Of a stretch of 64,000 nucleotides of DNA, positions 52,601 through 62,402 are shown one piece after another (the stretch's first letter is position 1; every line of letters starts with the position of its first letter). The translations under genes were made by a program, and so were the position numbers. The DNA is from Sungkyunkwania multivorans. Its GTDB lineage: Bacteria > Bacteroidota > Bacteroidia > Flavobacteriales > Flavobacteriaceae. Under the pieces are notes generated by a model. The model saw only the letters and a program-made list of their open reading frames with translations, searched no databases and was not told the origin of the DNA. The stretch is taken from contig NZ_JBHTJH010000004.1 of NCBI RefSeq assembly GCF_042675645.1, positions 992,001 to 1,056,000 of the forward strand. The letters run 5' to 3'.

Positions 52601-53035
52601 TTATCGACAGATCGCTCTGCCTTTTTTCTGAATACTGATATCACTGGAAATAAACAACCCCCCATTTCGATCGGTATACAACGGAACAAATTTTGGGACG
52701 CCGTTCATGGGTTTATACGAGATACCGTTCACCCCGCCTTGACTGGTGATCTGCCAAGTGCCGTATTCTCTCCAATTAGAACGTTGTTCGTTACCCAGTA
52801 CCGTTTCCTTAACACTACGCCCGTAAAGTCCATAATAGCCATTGGGACAATAATGAACTTCCAAGAAATAATAGGTGCCATAGACGACTTCACCTTGCCT
52901 GTAGGTGATCAACAATTGTTGGTTGTTAAAATATTGCTCTAATTTCTTTATTGAGGGATTTACTTGCGCCTGTAGTTGTGTGATGCTGACAAATCCAATA
53001 AAAAGAACAAGGGAAACGATCAGTTGCTTTTTCAT
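52601..53035 (-). CDS. small secreted protein of unknown function
   Basis: A 144-residue protein with a clean signal peptide (KKQLIVSLVLFIGFVSITQLQAQ, cleavage near 23). The mature part is strand-rich and aromatic (GEVVYGTYYFLEVHYCPNGYYGLYGRS, REYGTWQITSQGGVNGISY) with lipocalin-like spacing, but I cannot assign it. ATG 53035 is used; starting at 53059 would put eight odd residues before the signal peptide. The next gene follows eight bases downstream. Confidence 0.65.
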   Translation of the reverse strand: MKKQLIVSLVLFIGFVSITQLQAQVNPSIKKLEQYFNNQQLLITYRQGEVVYGTYYFLEVHYCPNGYYGLYGRSVKETVLGNEQRSNWREYGTWQITSQGGVNGISYKPMNGVPKFVPLYTDRNGGLFISSDISIQKKGRAICR

Positions 53036-53253
53036 GGGTACGGTTTTAATAACATGCATATTAGCAAGAACCTTAGCATGACGCTATAGGCAAAAACCGC
53101 AATTCTTAGGGTGATAACCCTATTTACCGCAGACGATAGGAGTTTCCATTGTAGAGCATATCGCTTCCCTCCTTCTTATTGAACGTCTCTGGTGCGTTAC
53201 CGCTTGCCATGGCGACATCTTTATGATCAGATCCCACCAACGCTTCTACCAGC

Positions 53254-55482
53254 CTATGAGGCACCCGTATACTTGTTGATCAACAGATCCAATTGACTCT
53301 TACTAATTGGTTTGTTAAACACGTCTATCATACCGACCTTCACACAATCCTCACGGATCTTGGTCACATCGGTCGCCGTCAGTCCAATGACACTTATTTC
53401 TGAACAATAGGATTTGATTCGCTTGGTCGCCTCAAAACCATTCATCACCGGCATATTTAGATCCATCAACACCAGATCGAACGCTTCTGCCTTAACAACC
53501 TCATAAGCCTTCAATCCATTCTCTGCAATCCTACAATCGTATCCTATGAGCTTTATGAGATTGCTCGTCACCATCTGACTCATCTTATTGTCTTCGACAA
53601 CGAGTATCTTCTTCAAGGCAGCTCTTTTCTTTATCTTCTTGTTGGTATCGGTCACAGGTGCTTCTCCTTTTGGCAACGTCAATGTGAACCAGAAGGTCGA
53701 CCCTTTGCCTACGACACTTTCCAACTGAATATGGCTGTCCATCAATTCTAAAAGATGCTTTACCATGGGAAGCCCCAAACCAGCACCATCATAGATATTT
53801 TGCTCTTCCTTCGCTTGGTTGAAATCATCAAATACAAGTGCTAGATTGTCTTCCAAAATACCTTCGCCAGTATCGCGTACTTTAAAAGTGACCTTGTCTT
53901 CGGTTTCTAACGCCTCTGCTAATTCCACAGCAACCGTCACCGTCCCATCCTTGGTGAACTTAATGGCGTTTTCAACGAGATTGATCAAGATTTCTGAAAG
54001 CCGGACCCTGTCAAACTCATAATACTTTGAAACGGCTTTGTCTATGATCACATCGAGCTTATTGTTTCGCTCCTTCGCCTGAAACTCAAAGGCATGTATG
54101 ATATTTTCTATGACAGCATGCAAATCGTTATTGGTGATGTTCAGTTGAATATTTTGATATTCGATCTGGCGAATGTTGAGGACCGTTTCTACAAGTTTTA
54201 TAAGGTGTTGCCCAGAAAATTTTAAGGCATCGATGGATTGTCGATGTTTTGCAATGAGCGCACTGTCCTCTTCTAAGATCGACGTGATGCCCATAACGCC
54301 ATACAAGGGTGTTCGTATCTCATGACTCACCCGCGAAATAAAATTCGACTTAAGCTTCGTAAGCCGCTCCGCATTGTTTTTCTCGATCTCCAATTTTTCA
54401 TTAAGTAGTTTTAGCTCATAATTGGATTGCCGTTTTTTATAGCTATAGAACATCGACCCAAGAAGAACGAGCAACATGGCGATACTGATCGTAGTGAACA
54501 TGATCGTTTTGGACTTCGACTTAGATAGCGCTGCCAGCATCCCTTTTTCTTTTTCAGAAGCTGATAATTCTCTTCTATACTGGTCAATTTCAAATTGCGA
54601 TTTGATCGTTTCCAACTGATTGTTTTTTTCGATATCATAAACGATCGATTTATACGCTACCAGCTTTTCTAGATTATCAATGGTCAAACGTTCATTGCCC
54701 TGCTCCTTGTAGATCTCGTGTAGGTTCTTGTAAACTTCAAGCAGATCGATAGGCAAATGATGCTCCTCTCCTATCTCTTGCGCCTTCCGAAAATACGCGA
54801 TCGCTTGTTGATTCTCATTCAGTTGTCGATGATACAGACCATGCAGGTATTCCATATTCATATGATATACCGGAACATAATTCCCATATTTAGGGATGGC
54901 ATCTGCATAAAATCTATACGCCTTTCTTACTTTTTCCAAATAAGGCGCTGCTTCTTTCGGCCTATTGTTTTCCAAATACATATTGGCCAGATTCAACAAA
55001 CTAACAAGTATGGCAATGGGCTGATTGGCCTCTAGGCAATACGCATAGGAGCGTTTCAAAAAATCGATCCCTTTATCGGGGTCTTTGTGATATTCGTAGT
55101 GGACATAAGACAATCCGTTCGTCGCGGAGATCAAAATATCGATATCATTTAATTCCTCACCGATGGTCAAGGCCTTCGCGAAATAGATCTCGGCATTATT
55201 GTTTTCGTTGATAGCTTGGTATACATTGCCCAAGGAGTTATAGGCCTGTGCTTGGATCGAACGGTCCTCCAGCTTTTGTGCCATCTGCACCGCTCTTGTC
55301 GAATAGTCCAAAGCACTGGTGTAATCCGTTGTTTGAATATGATCGCTAGTAAGGTATATGAGTTGCATGATGCTGTCTCTAGCACGGGAAGCGTCCTGCG
55401 TATCTTGGGCATATATTCCAAAACCAACACCAAAGAATAGTAGGTATTGAAGTATTCTCTTTAGATAAATGAATAGCGGCAT
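53254..55482 (-). CDS. hybrid histidine kinase with TPR sensor and receiver domains
   Basis: A 742-residue protein. A signal peptide (ending FGIYAQ) and periplasmic TPR repeats (about 30-290; ALDYSTRAVQMAQKL, AEIYFAKALTIGEEL) are followed by a membrane helix near 328-346. The HisKA domain has His387 in ISRVSHEIRTPLYGV, and the HATPase shows NLVENAIKFTKDG, DTGEG and GAGLGLPMVK. A C-terminal receiver domain (about 624-740) has phospho-acceptor Asp674 in LVLMDLNMPVMNG and Lys in FNKPI. There is no DNA-binding domain, so phosphate must go on to another protein through an Hpt or act inside the hybrid. No partner is adjacent. Confidence 0.9.
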   Translation of the reverse strand: MPLFIYLKRILQYLLFFGVGFGIYAQDTQDASRARDSIMQLIYLTSDHIQTTDYTSALDYSTRAVQMAQKLEDRSIQAQAYNSLGNVYQAINENNNAEIYFAKALTIGEELNDIDILISATNGLSYVHYEYHKDPDKGIDFLKRSYAYCLEANQPIAILVSLLNLANMYLENNRPKEAAPYLEKVRKAYRFYADAIPKYGNYVPVYHMNMEYLHGLYHRQLNENQQAIAYFRKAQEIGEEHHLPIDLLEVYKNLHEIYKEQGNERLTIDNLEKLVAYKSIVYDIEKNNQLETIKSQFEIDQYRRELSASEKEKGMLAALSKSKSKTIMFTTISIAMLLVLLGSMFYSYKKRQSNYELKLLNEKLEIEKNNAERLTKLKSNFISRVSHEIRTPLYGVMGITSILEEDSALIAKHRQSIDALKFSGQHLIKLVETVLNIRQIEYQNIQLNITNNDLHAVIENIIHAFEFQAKERNNKLDVIIDKAVSKYYEFDRVRLSEILINLVENAIKFTKDGTVTVAVELAEALETEDKVTFKVRDTGEGILEDNLALVFDDFNQAKEEQNIYDGAGLGLPMVKHLLELMDSHIQLESVVGKGSTFWFTLTLPKGEAPVTDTNKKIKKRAALKKILVVEDNKMSQMVTSNLIKLIGYDCRIAENGLKAYEVVKAEAFDLVLMDLNMPVMNGFEATKRIKSYCSEISVIGLTATDVTKIREDCVKVGMIDVFNKPISKSQLDLLINKYTGAS

Positions 55483-55586
55483 ACCGCATAAATCTAGTCA
55501 TTTCCTACAACTTTTCAAATCGCTATCCTCTTACGTACAAATGATTAGTGAATTTTAATGGTGTTTCGTGAGGCACGGTTTACGCA

Positions 55587-56210
55587 TTATTCATTGATTT
55601 TCTTATCCTCGTCTTCTGCTAAGGCCACTAGTTTACCCATATATCGGATATTATCACGATGTGAAGAAAATATGACGAGCTCGGCATTGCCATTCGCAAA
55701 TGCAACGATGGTGACATCGTAGTTTTCCGTGGTCAAATTGGTGTCTTCGGCATTAAAGGTAATAACGACCCTTTTCTTTTTCTCATTCACAACGATCTCA
55801 TAATCCTCTGGGGCCGTTTTAAAATTAATGCCCCCATCGGTATTCACACCATAGGCCCTACCCGCAAGGCGTTGCTCTCCAAAATACGGCAGGTCCGCCG
55901 CAACCTCTTCACCATTGTAATTTAAAAAGTTATTCTGCCCTTGCACATTGATCCTGGCAGCACTGTTGCCAGTATATGGTAGCATAATGGCGTTCACCAC
56001 TTGGGTAGTCGCATAGGAGTTAAATGGTAGTACCGCATTGACCTCAAGCTCATAGGATCCACTGTTTATCAGCGCCACAACCTCATTGAATGATGCGTTG
56101 TCTTCCATCTTAGTACTGCTTGCTGTTGTCTTGCAACCCATGAATAATGCAGCCATAGCCGCTATTACCAACAATGATACTGACCGGTATAATACTTTTC
56201 TTTTCATCAT
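55587..56210 (-). CDS. DUF4251 family lipoprotein
   Basis: A 207-residue exported protein (SPII signal IAAMAALFMGCKTT). Features of DUF4251 are GSYELEVNAVLPF, INVQGQNNFLNYNGEEVAADLPYFGEQRLAGRAYG and GGINFKTAPEDYEIVVNEKKKRVVITFNAED, giving a repeated beta-sheet layout. The family is confined to Bacteroidota and has no known function. It stands between the hybrid kinase and the OmpA-family gene on the same strand. Confidence 0.85.
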   Translation of the reverse strand: MMKRKVLYRSVSLLVIAAMAALFMGCKTTASSTKMEDNASFNEVVALINSGSYELEVNAVLPFNSYATTQVVNAIMLPYTGNSAARINVQGQNNFLNYNGEEVAADLPYFGEQRLAGRAYGVNTDGGINFKTAPEDYEIVVNEKKKRVVITFNAEDTNLTTENYDVTIVAFANGNAELVIFSSHRDNIRYMGKLVALAEDEDKKINE

Positions 56211-56263
56211 ACCTTCAAGATACCATATAAAACAAAGAAAATCAACAACATTAACAATCCATT

Positions 56264-56301
56264 AAAAAAAGCCACCCCTGTATGATTTGGATGGCCTTTT
56301 A
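56264..56301 (-). terminator. rho-independent terminator of the OmpA-family gene
   Basis: On the minus strand AAAAGGCCATCC pairs imperfectly with GGGTGGCTTTTTTT across an 11-base loop and ends in a run of T. It lies 24 bases after the OmpA-family stop. Confidence 0.65.
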
Positions 56302-56324
56302 AATGATGGGGCACAATTGGACGA

Positions 56325-57020
56325 TTATCCTTTTGTTTTATTCAGCGCCTCCTTTTTCAGGGCCTCATTGGCGATAATTCCCAATTCTACGCGCCGATTC
56401 TTGGCCCTACCGCTCACCGTAGAATTATCGTATTTGGGTTGTCCTTCACCATACCAGGCGATGGTAAATCGCGAACGGTCAACTCCCTTGGAAGCGAGAT
56501 AATTGACGACGGACTGCGCCCTGCGCTGCGATAGGTCTAAATTATAGGTGTCGTCGCCGGTATTGTCGGTATGGCCTTCAACGATGATATTGGTCTTAGG
56601 GTAATCCTTAAAGATTCCGGCCATTTTATCCAAGGTTTCAGATGAGGAACTGTTGACATTCGCTTTATTCGTAGCAAAATACACGCCGCTGGACTCGTCA
56701 AAGGTCACATTGATACCTTCCCCAACGCGTTTTACCTCCGCTCCTGGCAATTCTTCTTCGATTCGCTCGGCTTGCCGGTCCATACGATCCCCGATATAGG
56801 CGCCTGCAGCTCCACCAACGACACCGCCAATGATCGCTCCCAAGACAGAATTGTCCTTGTCACCAACATTGTTTCCGATGACACCTCCAATTACAGCACC
56901 ACCGGCAGCACCGATGACCGCGCCTTTTTGCTTGTTGTTGGCATTTTTAACGGCCTTGCAACTGATCAGCAAGGATACTCCCAATAAGATGATCGCAAAA
57001 TTTCGATATGCTAATTTCAT
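56325..57020 (-). CDS. OmpA-family lipoprotein with glycine zipper
   Basis: A 231-residue outer-membrane lipoprotein. The SPII signal is LLGVSLLISCKA (Cys21). Residues 32-80 form a glycine-zipper segment (GAVIGAAGGAVIGGVIGN, GAIIGGVVGGAAGAYIG), and about 110-222 is the OmpA peptidoglycan-binding domain (GVYFATNKANVN, IIVEGHTDNTGDD, YNLDLSQRRAQSVVNYL, GEGQPKYDN, GRAKNRRVEL). It links the outer membrane to peptidoglycan. A lipocalin-like lipoprotein gene follows on the same strand 32 bases upstream, a pair often seen in flavobacteria. Confidence 0.92.
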   Translation of the reverse strand: MKLAYRNFAIILLGVSLLISCKAVKNANNKQKGAVIGAAGGAVIGGVIGNNVGDKDNSVLGAIIGGVVGGAAGAYIGDRMDRQAERIEEELPGAEVKRVGEGINVTFDESSGVYFATNKANVNSSSSETLDKMAGIFKDYPKTNIIVEGHTDNTGDDTYNLDLSQRRAQSVVNYLASKGVDRSRFTIAWYGEGQPKYDNSTVSGRAKNRRVELGIIANEALKKEALNKTKG

Positions 57021-57052
57021 TTGTTCTATTTTAAAAGTTATTTGATAAACGC

Positions 57053-57535
57053 TTAACTATTGGTTCGCTTAAATGTGTAGCTGATCTTCAAAGGATTTCC
57101 ACCTACCATCACCGAATGATCTAGTACCATCGTTTCCGAATTTAAAGAGCTGATATTTAAAAGGTATCCCCCACTGCTGACGTCTTTTTTACGCTCATCC
57201 GTCAACTTGAATTGCAGTTGGGCCTTCCCTTCCTCCTTCTCGTTCACCGACCAACGGATATAGCGAATGCCACTCGCGCAATTGTTCTTGCTGCTGATGG
57301 TGTAGGTGCCAGTGCTATTGTTATTTCGGAAAAACCAATCACTTCCAACGAAACACTTGGCATCCGCGTCATTAAATAACACGGTCTCATAACGCCCGGG
57401 TTGGTCATAAGAGATATCGGTCAATGTCCAAGATCCGTTGACCGTTTGCCTTACCTCACGGGCGAACTTAGGTACAGAGCAGGACGCCGCTACCATTGAA
57501 AAGATTGCCAAATAAATTAGATGTACTTTTCTCAT
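57053..57535 (-). CDS. lipocalin-like lipoprotein
   Basis: A 160-residue lipoprotein (SPII signal IFSMVAASCSV). The mature part has the Bacteroidota lipocalin-like pattern: NGSWTLTDISYDQPG (first strand and GxW), CFVGSDWFFRNNNSTGTYTI, a YIRWSVNE strand and a final KISYTFKRT. Such domains bind small hydrophobic molecules or are purely structural. Upstream of, and probably co-transcribed with, the OmpA-family gene. Confidence 0.85.
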   Translation of the reverse strand: MRKVHLIYLAIFSMVAASCSVPKFAREVRQTVNGSWTLTDISYDQPGRYETVLFNDADAKCFVGSDWFFRNNNSTGTYTISSKNNCASGIRYIRWSVNEKEEGKAQLQFKLTDERKKDVSSGGYLLNISSLNSETMVLDHSVMVGGNPLKISYTFKRTNS

Positions 57536-57677
57536 AAAATTCCTATTTGATTATATCCTTCCTATATACGACTTAGGATAAAGCCTTGGTTCTTTCAGGA
57601 AGTTGATAGAATGATGCGAATTCAAACGGATATCATTTCTTCTTGTTCAGGTTTATCTTAATTTCGCATAAAATAAA

Positions 57678-58940
57678 ATGACCATGAAAGCCGGCTTAAA
57701 ACATTTGTTATACGATTACCTGATCGAGATTGGAATGATGGAAAACACGGCCCGCTATGTGAATATGCTGGCCTTGTTCTTTGCAATGATCGTGCTGATA
57801 TGGATCGTCGATCTTATCATGTGGAAATTGCTTAGAATCGTTTCCTCCAATATCGCTGCGAGATCCAAGACCGACTTTGATGACTTTCTGGTTGCCAACA
57901 AGACGCCGCGCTACATGGCCCATATTTTTCCATTGCTCTTGGCTTTGGAACTTATCCCCATCGTCTTCAACGACTTTCAATATGCCGAGAATGTCGCCGC
58001 AAAGGTGATCAACATCATGGGTGTCATCCTCACCTTGCGTATTGTGCGCAGTATACTGAATACATTTAGGGATTACTTTAAAACCTTGCCTCGGTTCAAG
58101 GATAAACCGATTGACAGCTATATTCAGGTCTTTATGATCTTTGCCTGGGTCATAGGTGCCATGACAGCCTTTGCGATCATTACGGGCGCCTCTGTTTGGA
58201 AGTTCGTCACTGCGCTGGGAGCGGCCTCTGCGGTATTGCTGCTCATCTTTAAAGATACCATCTTAGGTTTTGTGGCGAGTATTCAGGTATCTATCAACGA
58301 TATGGTGCGTATTGGAGATTGGATCACCTTTAAAAAATACGGTGCTGATGGTGACGTGATGGAGATCAATTTGGCGACTGTCAAGGTTCGTAATTTCGAT
58401 AAGACCATTACCACCATCCCAACCTATGCCCTTATCTCCGATTCTTTTCAAAATTGGCGCGGAATGGAAGAATCTGGAGGACGCCGTATCAAACGTTCCT
58501 TGATCATTAAAATGGATAGCATCAAATATCTCACTGATGAAGAGGTCGAACAGCTAAAAAAGATACAACTGATCGGTGCCTATCTCAAGGGGCGGCAAAA
58601 AAAGATCCAAACATACAATACGGAAAAGCAGATCGATAAAACCCTAGCGATCAATGGTAGGAATCTTACCAATATTGGTGTTTTTCGAAAGTATGTGGAG
58701 ACCTATACCCAACAGCATACGGCCATCAACAAAGAGATGACGATCATGGCGCGTCAATTACAACCAAGTCCTCAAGGTATTCCTATAGAGATATATGCTT
58801 TTTCTAGTGACAAACGCTGGCAAAACTATGAGTATATCATGGCCGATATTTTTGACCACCTTTTGGCGGCTGTCCCTTTCTTTGGTTTAGAACTTTTTGA
58901 GTTGCCAACCAGTATCAGCCTGAAACAGGCGTCAAATTGA
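57678..58940 (+). CDS. mechanosensitive channel, MscS/YbdG type
   Basis: A 420-residue inner-membrane channel. Four or five N-terminal helices lead to the pore-lining helix and beta domain: FVTALGAASAVLLLIFKDTILGFVASIQVSINDMVRIGDWITF is the MscS TM3b-beta core. GDVMEINLATVKVRNFDKTITTIPTYALIS is the vestibule, and the C-terminal domain with an RGMEESGGRRIKRSL segment and insert (about 280-420) resembles E. coli YbdG, the small MscM-type channel. It opens under hypo-osmotic stress to release solutes. The first ATG (57678) and ATG 57684 are both possible. It is convergent with the S41-like gene, with only one base between the stops. Confidence 0.88.
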   Translation: MTMKAGLKHLLYDYLIEIGMMENTARYVNMLALFFAMIVLIWIVDLIMWKLLRIVSSNIAARSKTDFDDFLVANKTPRYMAHIFPLLLALELIPIVFNDFQYAENVAAKVINIMGVILTLRIVRSILNTFRDYFKTLPRFKDKPIDSYIQVFMIFAWVIGAMTAFAIITGASVWKFVTALGAASAVLLLIFKDTILGFVASIQVSINDMVRIGDWITFKKYGADGDVMEINLATVKVRNFDKTITTIPTYALISDSFQNWRGMEESGGRRIKRSLIIKMDSIKYLTDEEVEQLKKIQLIGAYLKGRQKKIQTYNTEKQIDKTLAINGRNLTNIGVFRKYVETYTQQHTAINKEMTIMARQLQPSPQGIPIEIYAFSSDKRWQNYEYIMADIFDHLLAAVPFFGLELFELPTSISLKQASN

Positions 58941-58941
58941 C

Positions 58942-60612
58942 CTATTGCCCTTGCTGAGCGATCTTCTGCAGCATTTCCTTAGCATTTTTGCCCACACCAT
59001 CGGGATCCATTTGCAGGGCCTTGTTGTAATATTCCTTGGCCTTTTCGATATTATTCGCCTTCCAATGGACTTCTGCCAAGCTATCCCATACATTGGCAGA
59101 ATCGGGAAACAAGGAGGCATTCATCTGAAAGACATACATGGCTCCGTCCATCTGACCAGTACCCATCATCCTATAAGCAGCCTTATTGAACTCGCCTTCG
59201 AAATCAAAGAACTTGTATTGTGGGTCCTTGACCATTCTTGTGGCTTCAGAGGCAACCTCTTCCATCTTTCCAGCCATGAATAAATTGGTCAAATGCCGCA
59301 TAGGGTCAGTGATGAAATTATCATCGGCAAAATTCAGTGCGGCCGCCAAGACAGGGTCTTCATTGTTTCGGTATTCATCAAAACTCATGTCCACAGCCAA
59401 ATGCGGAGCTGTCCAATCGGCATTTTCCCATTGCGGTTTGTCTTGCCACCATGCAAAGGATAAATATACCTGCAACTTACTTTTGGGCAATGTCACTTTT
59501 CTGTTGTCTCCGTAAAAGTTGATATTCTCAGCAGAGGGTTCTCCTACGAAAATAGCGTTGGTATAATTGTCTAATTCGTTGATCAGATTTTGGCAAGCCG
59601 AAAAGGTCCTTCGGCCAATGATCACAAACAATTTCCCTACTTGGTTGATCTTCTCGGTCGCAATGATGCCAGTGATCACAGGTTTGTTCTTGTAATTGTT
59701 ACCTCCGCCATTGAGGCGAACATCGATGATCAGTTTTTCCACCTCGTTCTTGTCAATAAAATCGAACACCTTCGCATAAAAACTTGGAATGTCTTCGGAT
59801 GGATCGTCCTGGATCTGACTGTGACGCACATAGACCGCCTTATGCTCGGGTAGATATTCATAGTAGTAGATCCTTTCCAAATGCTTCAGATAAAATGGCA
59901 CATCGGTCATATCGCGAGCACTCAGCCAAGTATCATCTTGTTTTATCACCCCATATTCTCGTGGCACTTGTCCTGCTAGAATTGGTTTGAACTTCTTTTT
60001 GAAGGTATTTCCGTTTTTTTCTAATGTCAAGGTAATGTCATCTTTTAAATTCTCGGTGACACCTTGGGCATGCAATACCTCAGGTATGGTCGAATATCCG
60101 ATGCCATAAGCATTAAAGAACTGCGAATTCTCCGCTGGAATTACTGGGTAAACGGCTTTCAACACCTCGGCTATTGGCTTCCCTTCCACCGCGATGACCT
60201 TTGCTCCAAGCGTTTCTTTATAATCTTTATGAACACCCTCTATGTACAATCCATCATTGAATTGGTAGATATTCATCGGCAACTGATGGTATTTTATCGG
60301 CGCATCTCTGAATCCAACCGTGGTATGTCCGTACTTGAATGAAGAGATGATACGCGTAAACCCGACCTGTATTTCATGTGGCTGCATCGTAGGAATGGCG
60401 GCATATAGCTTCTCAACTTCGGCATCAAATTCCTCGGGAGTGGTCTTTTTGAACAGAAATGGATAATCGGTATGTATCGTCTTTTGCAAATAGCGAAGAT
60501 CTTGCTGCCAGTCGGCTTGCGATATATCATCTTGAGCAATGACCGCGTAACAGAGCATGCCGAAGATTGCAATAAAAAGGTTACGTATAATTAGGAGAAA
60601 ATCAGTTTTCAT
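58942..60612 (-). CDS. S41-like periplasmic peptidase with C-terminal TPR
   Basis: A 556-residue exported protein. A signal peptide (about 1-26) is followed by an N-terminal region with FTRIISSFKYGHTTVGF, a divergent PDZ-like middle, and an S41/tricorn-core catalytic region: KLIIDVRLNGGGNNYKNKPVI and the catalytic serine region GRRTFSACQNLINELDNY. C-terminal residues of about 440-550 hold TPR-like repeats (NVWDSLAEVHWKANNIEKAKEYYNKALQMDPDG). It likely cuts periplasmic proteins or peptides; the natural substrate is unknown. The TPR may recruit it to a partner. Confidence 0.8.
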   Translation of the reverse strand: MKTDFLLIIRNLFIAIFGMLCYAVIAQDDISQADWQQDLRYLQKTIHTDYPFLFKKTTPEEFDAEVEKLYAAIPTMQPHEIQVGFTRIISSFKYGHTTVGFRDAPIKYHQLPMNIYQFNDGLYIEGVHKDYKETLGAKVIAVEGKPIAEVLKAVYPVIPAENSQFFNAYGIGYSTIPEVLHAQGVTENLKDDITLTLEKNGNTFKKKFKPILAGQVPREYGVIKQDDTWLSARDMTDVPFYLKHLERIYYYEYLPEHKAVYVRHSQIQDDPSEDIPSFYAKVFDFIDKNEVEKLIIDVRLNGGGNNYKNKPVITGIIATEKINQVGKLFVIIGRRTFSACQNLINELDNYTNAIFVGEPSAENINFYGDNRKVTLPKSKLQVYLSFAWWQDKPQWENADWTAPHLAVDMSFDEYRNNEDPVLAAALNFADDNFITDPMRHLTNLFMAGKMEEVASEATRMVKDPQYKFFDFEGEFNKAAYRMMGTGQMDGAMYVFQMNASLFPDSANVWDSLAEVHWKANNIEKAKEYYNKALQMDPDGVGKNAKEMLQKIAQQGQ

Positions 60613-60718
60613 AAAGATTGGTTTTGATTGATTGATAAAGTACGTTGTACTTTAAAGGAGTTAAAAAGATCATGTTTGTTACACTTCTGATCAAATATCA
60701 CATTCAAAAAACGAGAAA

Positions 60719-61564
60719 TTATTTTAAAAATGTCTCCGCCAAAAGATCTTTTAGTTCCTGCCAGGATTTCTCATCCGCCACCTTATCGTATTCCAACGGG
60801 AGGCCAAACTTTTTACCATTGGCATCCGCTTCCTTGCTGGTAAATGAATGCTTCACCCCTGGATATGAAATATACTCATAGCTCGCATTGATACTGTCCA
60901 TCGCAGCTTTAAAGGCGGTGACCGAAGCCGGGTCTATAAATGAGTCGTCTGCACCATTGCAGACCAACACCTTTGCCTTTAGGTCCTCGTTTGGTGGCAC
61001 TGGCAATTGTACGCCACTGTGGAAAGCTGCCACCGCATCAAGGTCAGCACCTGTATTTGCCATGGTGAGGACAACGCTCCCACCAAAGCAATAACCAATA
61101 GCGGCTAAATGTTCAGCATTTACGGTCTTGTGTTGTTTTAGAAGCTCCATCGCCGCGTTGAAGCGCGCTTTGGCCGCTGGAAGATTGCTCATAACGCTCA
61201 TGGCGAATTTACCCGCATCATCAGGGTGATCGGCCTGTTTGCCATCGCCATACATGTCCACTGCGATTGCCGTATACCCAAGTTCTGCCAACATATCAGC
61301 ACGCTGACGGACGTAGTCGTTATGTCCCCACCACTCATGTACAACGATAACTCCGGGACGTTTGCCGTCGAGGTTCTTGTCGTAGGCGATATAGCCTCTC
61401 ATTTCGGTGGAATCGGTCGCGTAGCGTACTTCTTCACCTTCGACCTTTATTGGAAGGTCTTCTTGTGCCATTTTCTCTTTGGGTCCTTCTTCGGGTTTTT
61501 GCTTGCAAGCAACCGTAGCGACAAGCGCCAATAAAATGAAGAGTAGCGATCTGAAGGTTCTCAT
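60719..61564 (-). CDS. dienelactone hydrolase family lipoprotein
   Basis: A 281-residue alpha/beta hydrolase. The SPII signal is LALVATVACKQ (Cys20). The nucleophile elbow GYCFGG is at 157-162 with Cys159 as nucleophile, the acid is in NGADDSFIDP and the base is in GVKHSFTS, the Cys-Asp-His triad of dienelactone hydrolase. An oxyanion loop VVHEWWGHNDYVR is present. The periplasmic or surface location distinguishes it from the cytosolic aromatic-degradation enzyme, so it is more likely a general esterase. Confidence 0.87.
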   Translation of the reverse strand: MRTFRSLLFILLALVATVACKQKPEEGPKEKMAQEDLPIKVEGEEVRYATDSTEMRGYIAYDKNLDGKRPGVIVVHEWWGHNDYVRQRADMLAELGYTAIAVDMYGDGKQADHPDDAGKFAMSVMSNLPAAKARFNAAMELLKQHKTVNAEHLAAIGYCFGGSVVLTMANTGADLDAVAAFHSGVQLPVPPNEDLKAKVLVCNGADDSFIDPASVTAFKAAMDSINASYEYISYPGVKHSFTSKEADANGKKFGLPLEYDKVADEKSWQELKDLLAETFLK

Positions 61565-61627
61565 AATGATGGGTTTTTGGTTCTCTTAAAGATAGCCAAA
61601 ATTAAAAAACTCAAATCGCTTTGTCTG

Positions 61628-62053
61628 CTAGCTTTTCTCCAAGAAACAACTGTATTCCTCAAAATCGATATCCCCTTCGAACAGACGGATCGACCGATTG
61701 ATGATGTCCTTTGCCTTAGACTCCGTAAAACCTAGGCCAATAGCATATTGGAAAAGGAGTTTTTTCTCGGAAGACTCGATCTTGTGGTCGGTATAGACAA
61801 TCCTGAAGAAATCGAAAATACGCTTCAGCCGTTCATGCAATTCATTTTGCGCGGTTACGGGATAACCTTCTGGGTGCTCAAAAACTTCCTCATATTCAGA
61901 GGAGGTGATATTCAATTTTTCCGCCAAGCGCTTTATATGGGCTTCTTCTTCTTTATTGATGGAACCATCGATATTGGCGAGATTGACAATGGTCGCAAAA
62001 TGTGCCAAATTGTTTCGATGTTCACTAGATTCAAATAGGTCGATAATGGACAT
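61628..62053 (-). CDS. TerB family protein
   Basis: A 141-residue helical cytoplasmic protein. HFATIVNLANIDGSINKEEEAHIKRLAEKLNI is the typical TerB/DjlA N-terminal helix pair with an acidic, metal-binding-like NIDGSINKEE loop, and YTDHKIESSEKKLLFQYAIGLGF is the second pair, giving the internal twofold symmetry of the family. TerB proteins are tied to tellurite and stress resistance; no other ter genes are adjacent. It resembles the gene at 484-876 only in fold. Confidence 0.82.
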   Translation of the reverse strand: MSIIDLFESSEHRNNLAHFATIVNLANIDGSINKEEEAHIKRLAEKLNITSSEYEEVFEHPEGYPVTAQNELHERLKRIFDFFRIVYTDHKIESSEKKLLFQYAIGLGFTESKAKDIINRSIRLFEGDIDFEEYSCFLEKS

Positions 62054-62193
62054 AATGATGAATTTTTGAGGTTATTGACGCATTCAATTTGTATCTTTCA
62101 TAAAGATATCTCATCTGTCGCTCCTAAATAATGACCTAAATCATTTTTTGTTCTTGTCTACTAAAGCAATTTTGTTTTTAAAATGACCAACCG

Positions 62194-62379
62194 ATGAATA
62201 CAACTACCAAAACCAAAAACTCTTCCTCCAATGCCGTCTACGGACTTGGTTTTATTGGAGCTGCCATTTATTACATCTCTACAGCGACCAGCTTCTGGAT
62301 GGGTGTCTTAGGATTCTTAAAGGCCATCGTCTGGCCTGCCTTTATCGTTTATGAGGCATTGACATACTTGAATGCTTAG
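62194..62379 (+). CDS. small hydrophobic membrane protein
   Basis: A 61-residue protein with a polar Ser/Thr/Asn/Lys start and two short helices (YGLGFIGAAIYYISTATSF; WMGVLGFLKAIVWPAFIVYEALTYL). Similar tiny proteins are widespread in Bacteroidota and unnamed. It starts at ATG 62194 with ACCGATG and no strong ribosome-binding site. It is divergent from the TerB gene and convergent with a truncated gene. Confidence 0.65.
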   Translation: MNTTTKTKNSSSNAVYGLGFIGAAIYYISTATSFWMGVLGFLKAIVWPAFIVYEALTYLNA

Positions 62380-62402
62380 CAGCACAAGCGTGAGAAGAAT
62401 GG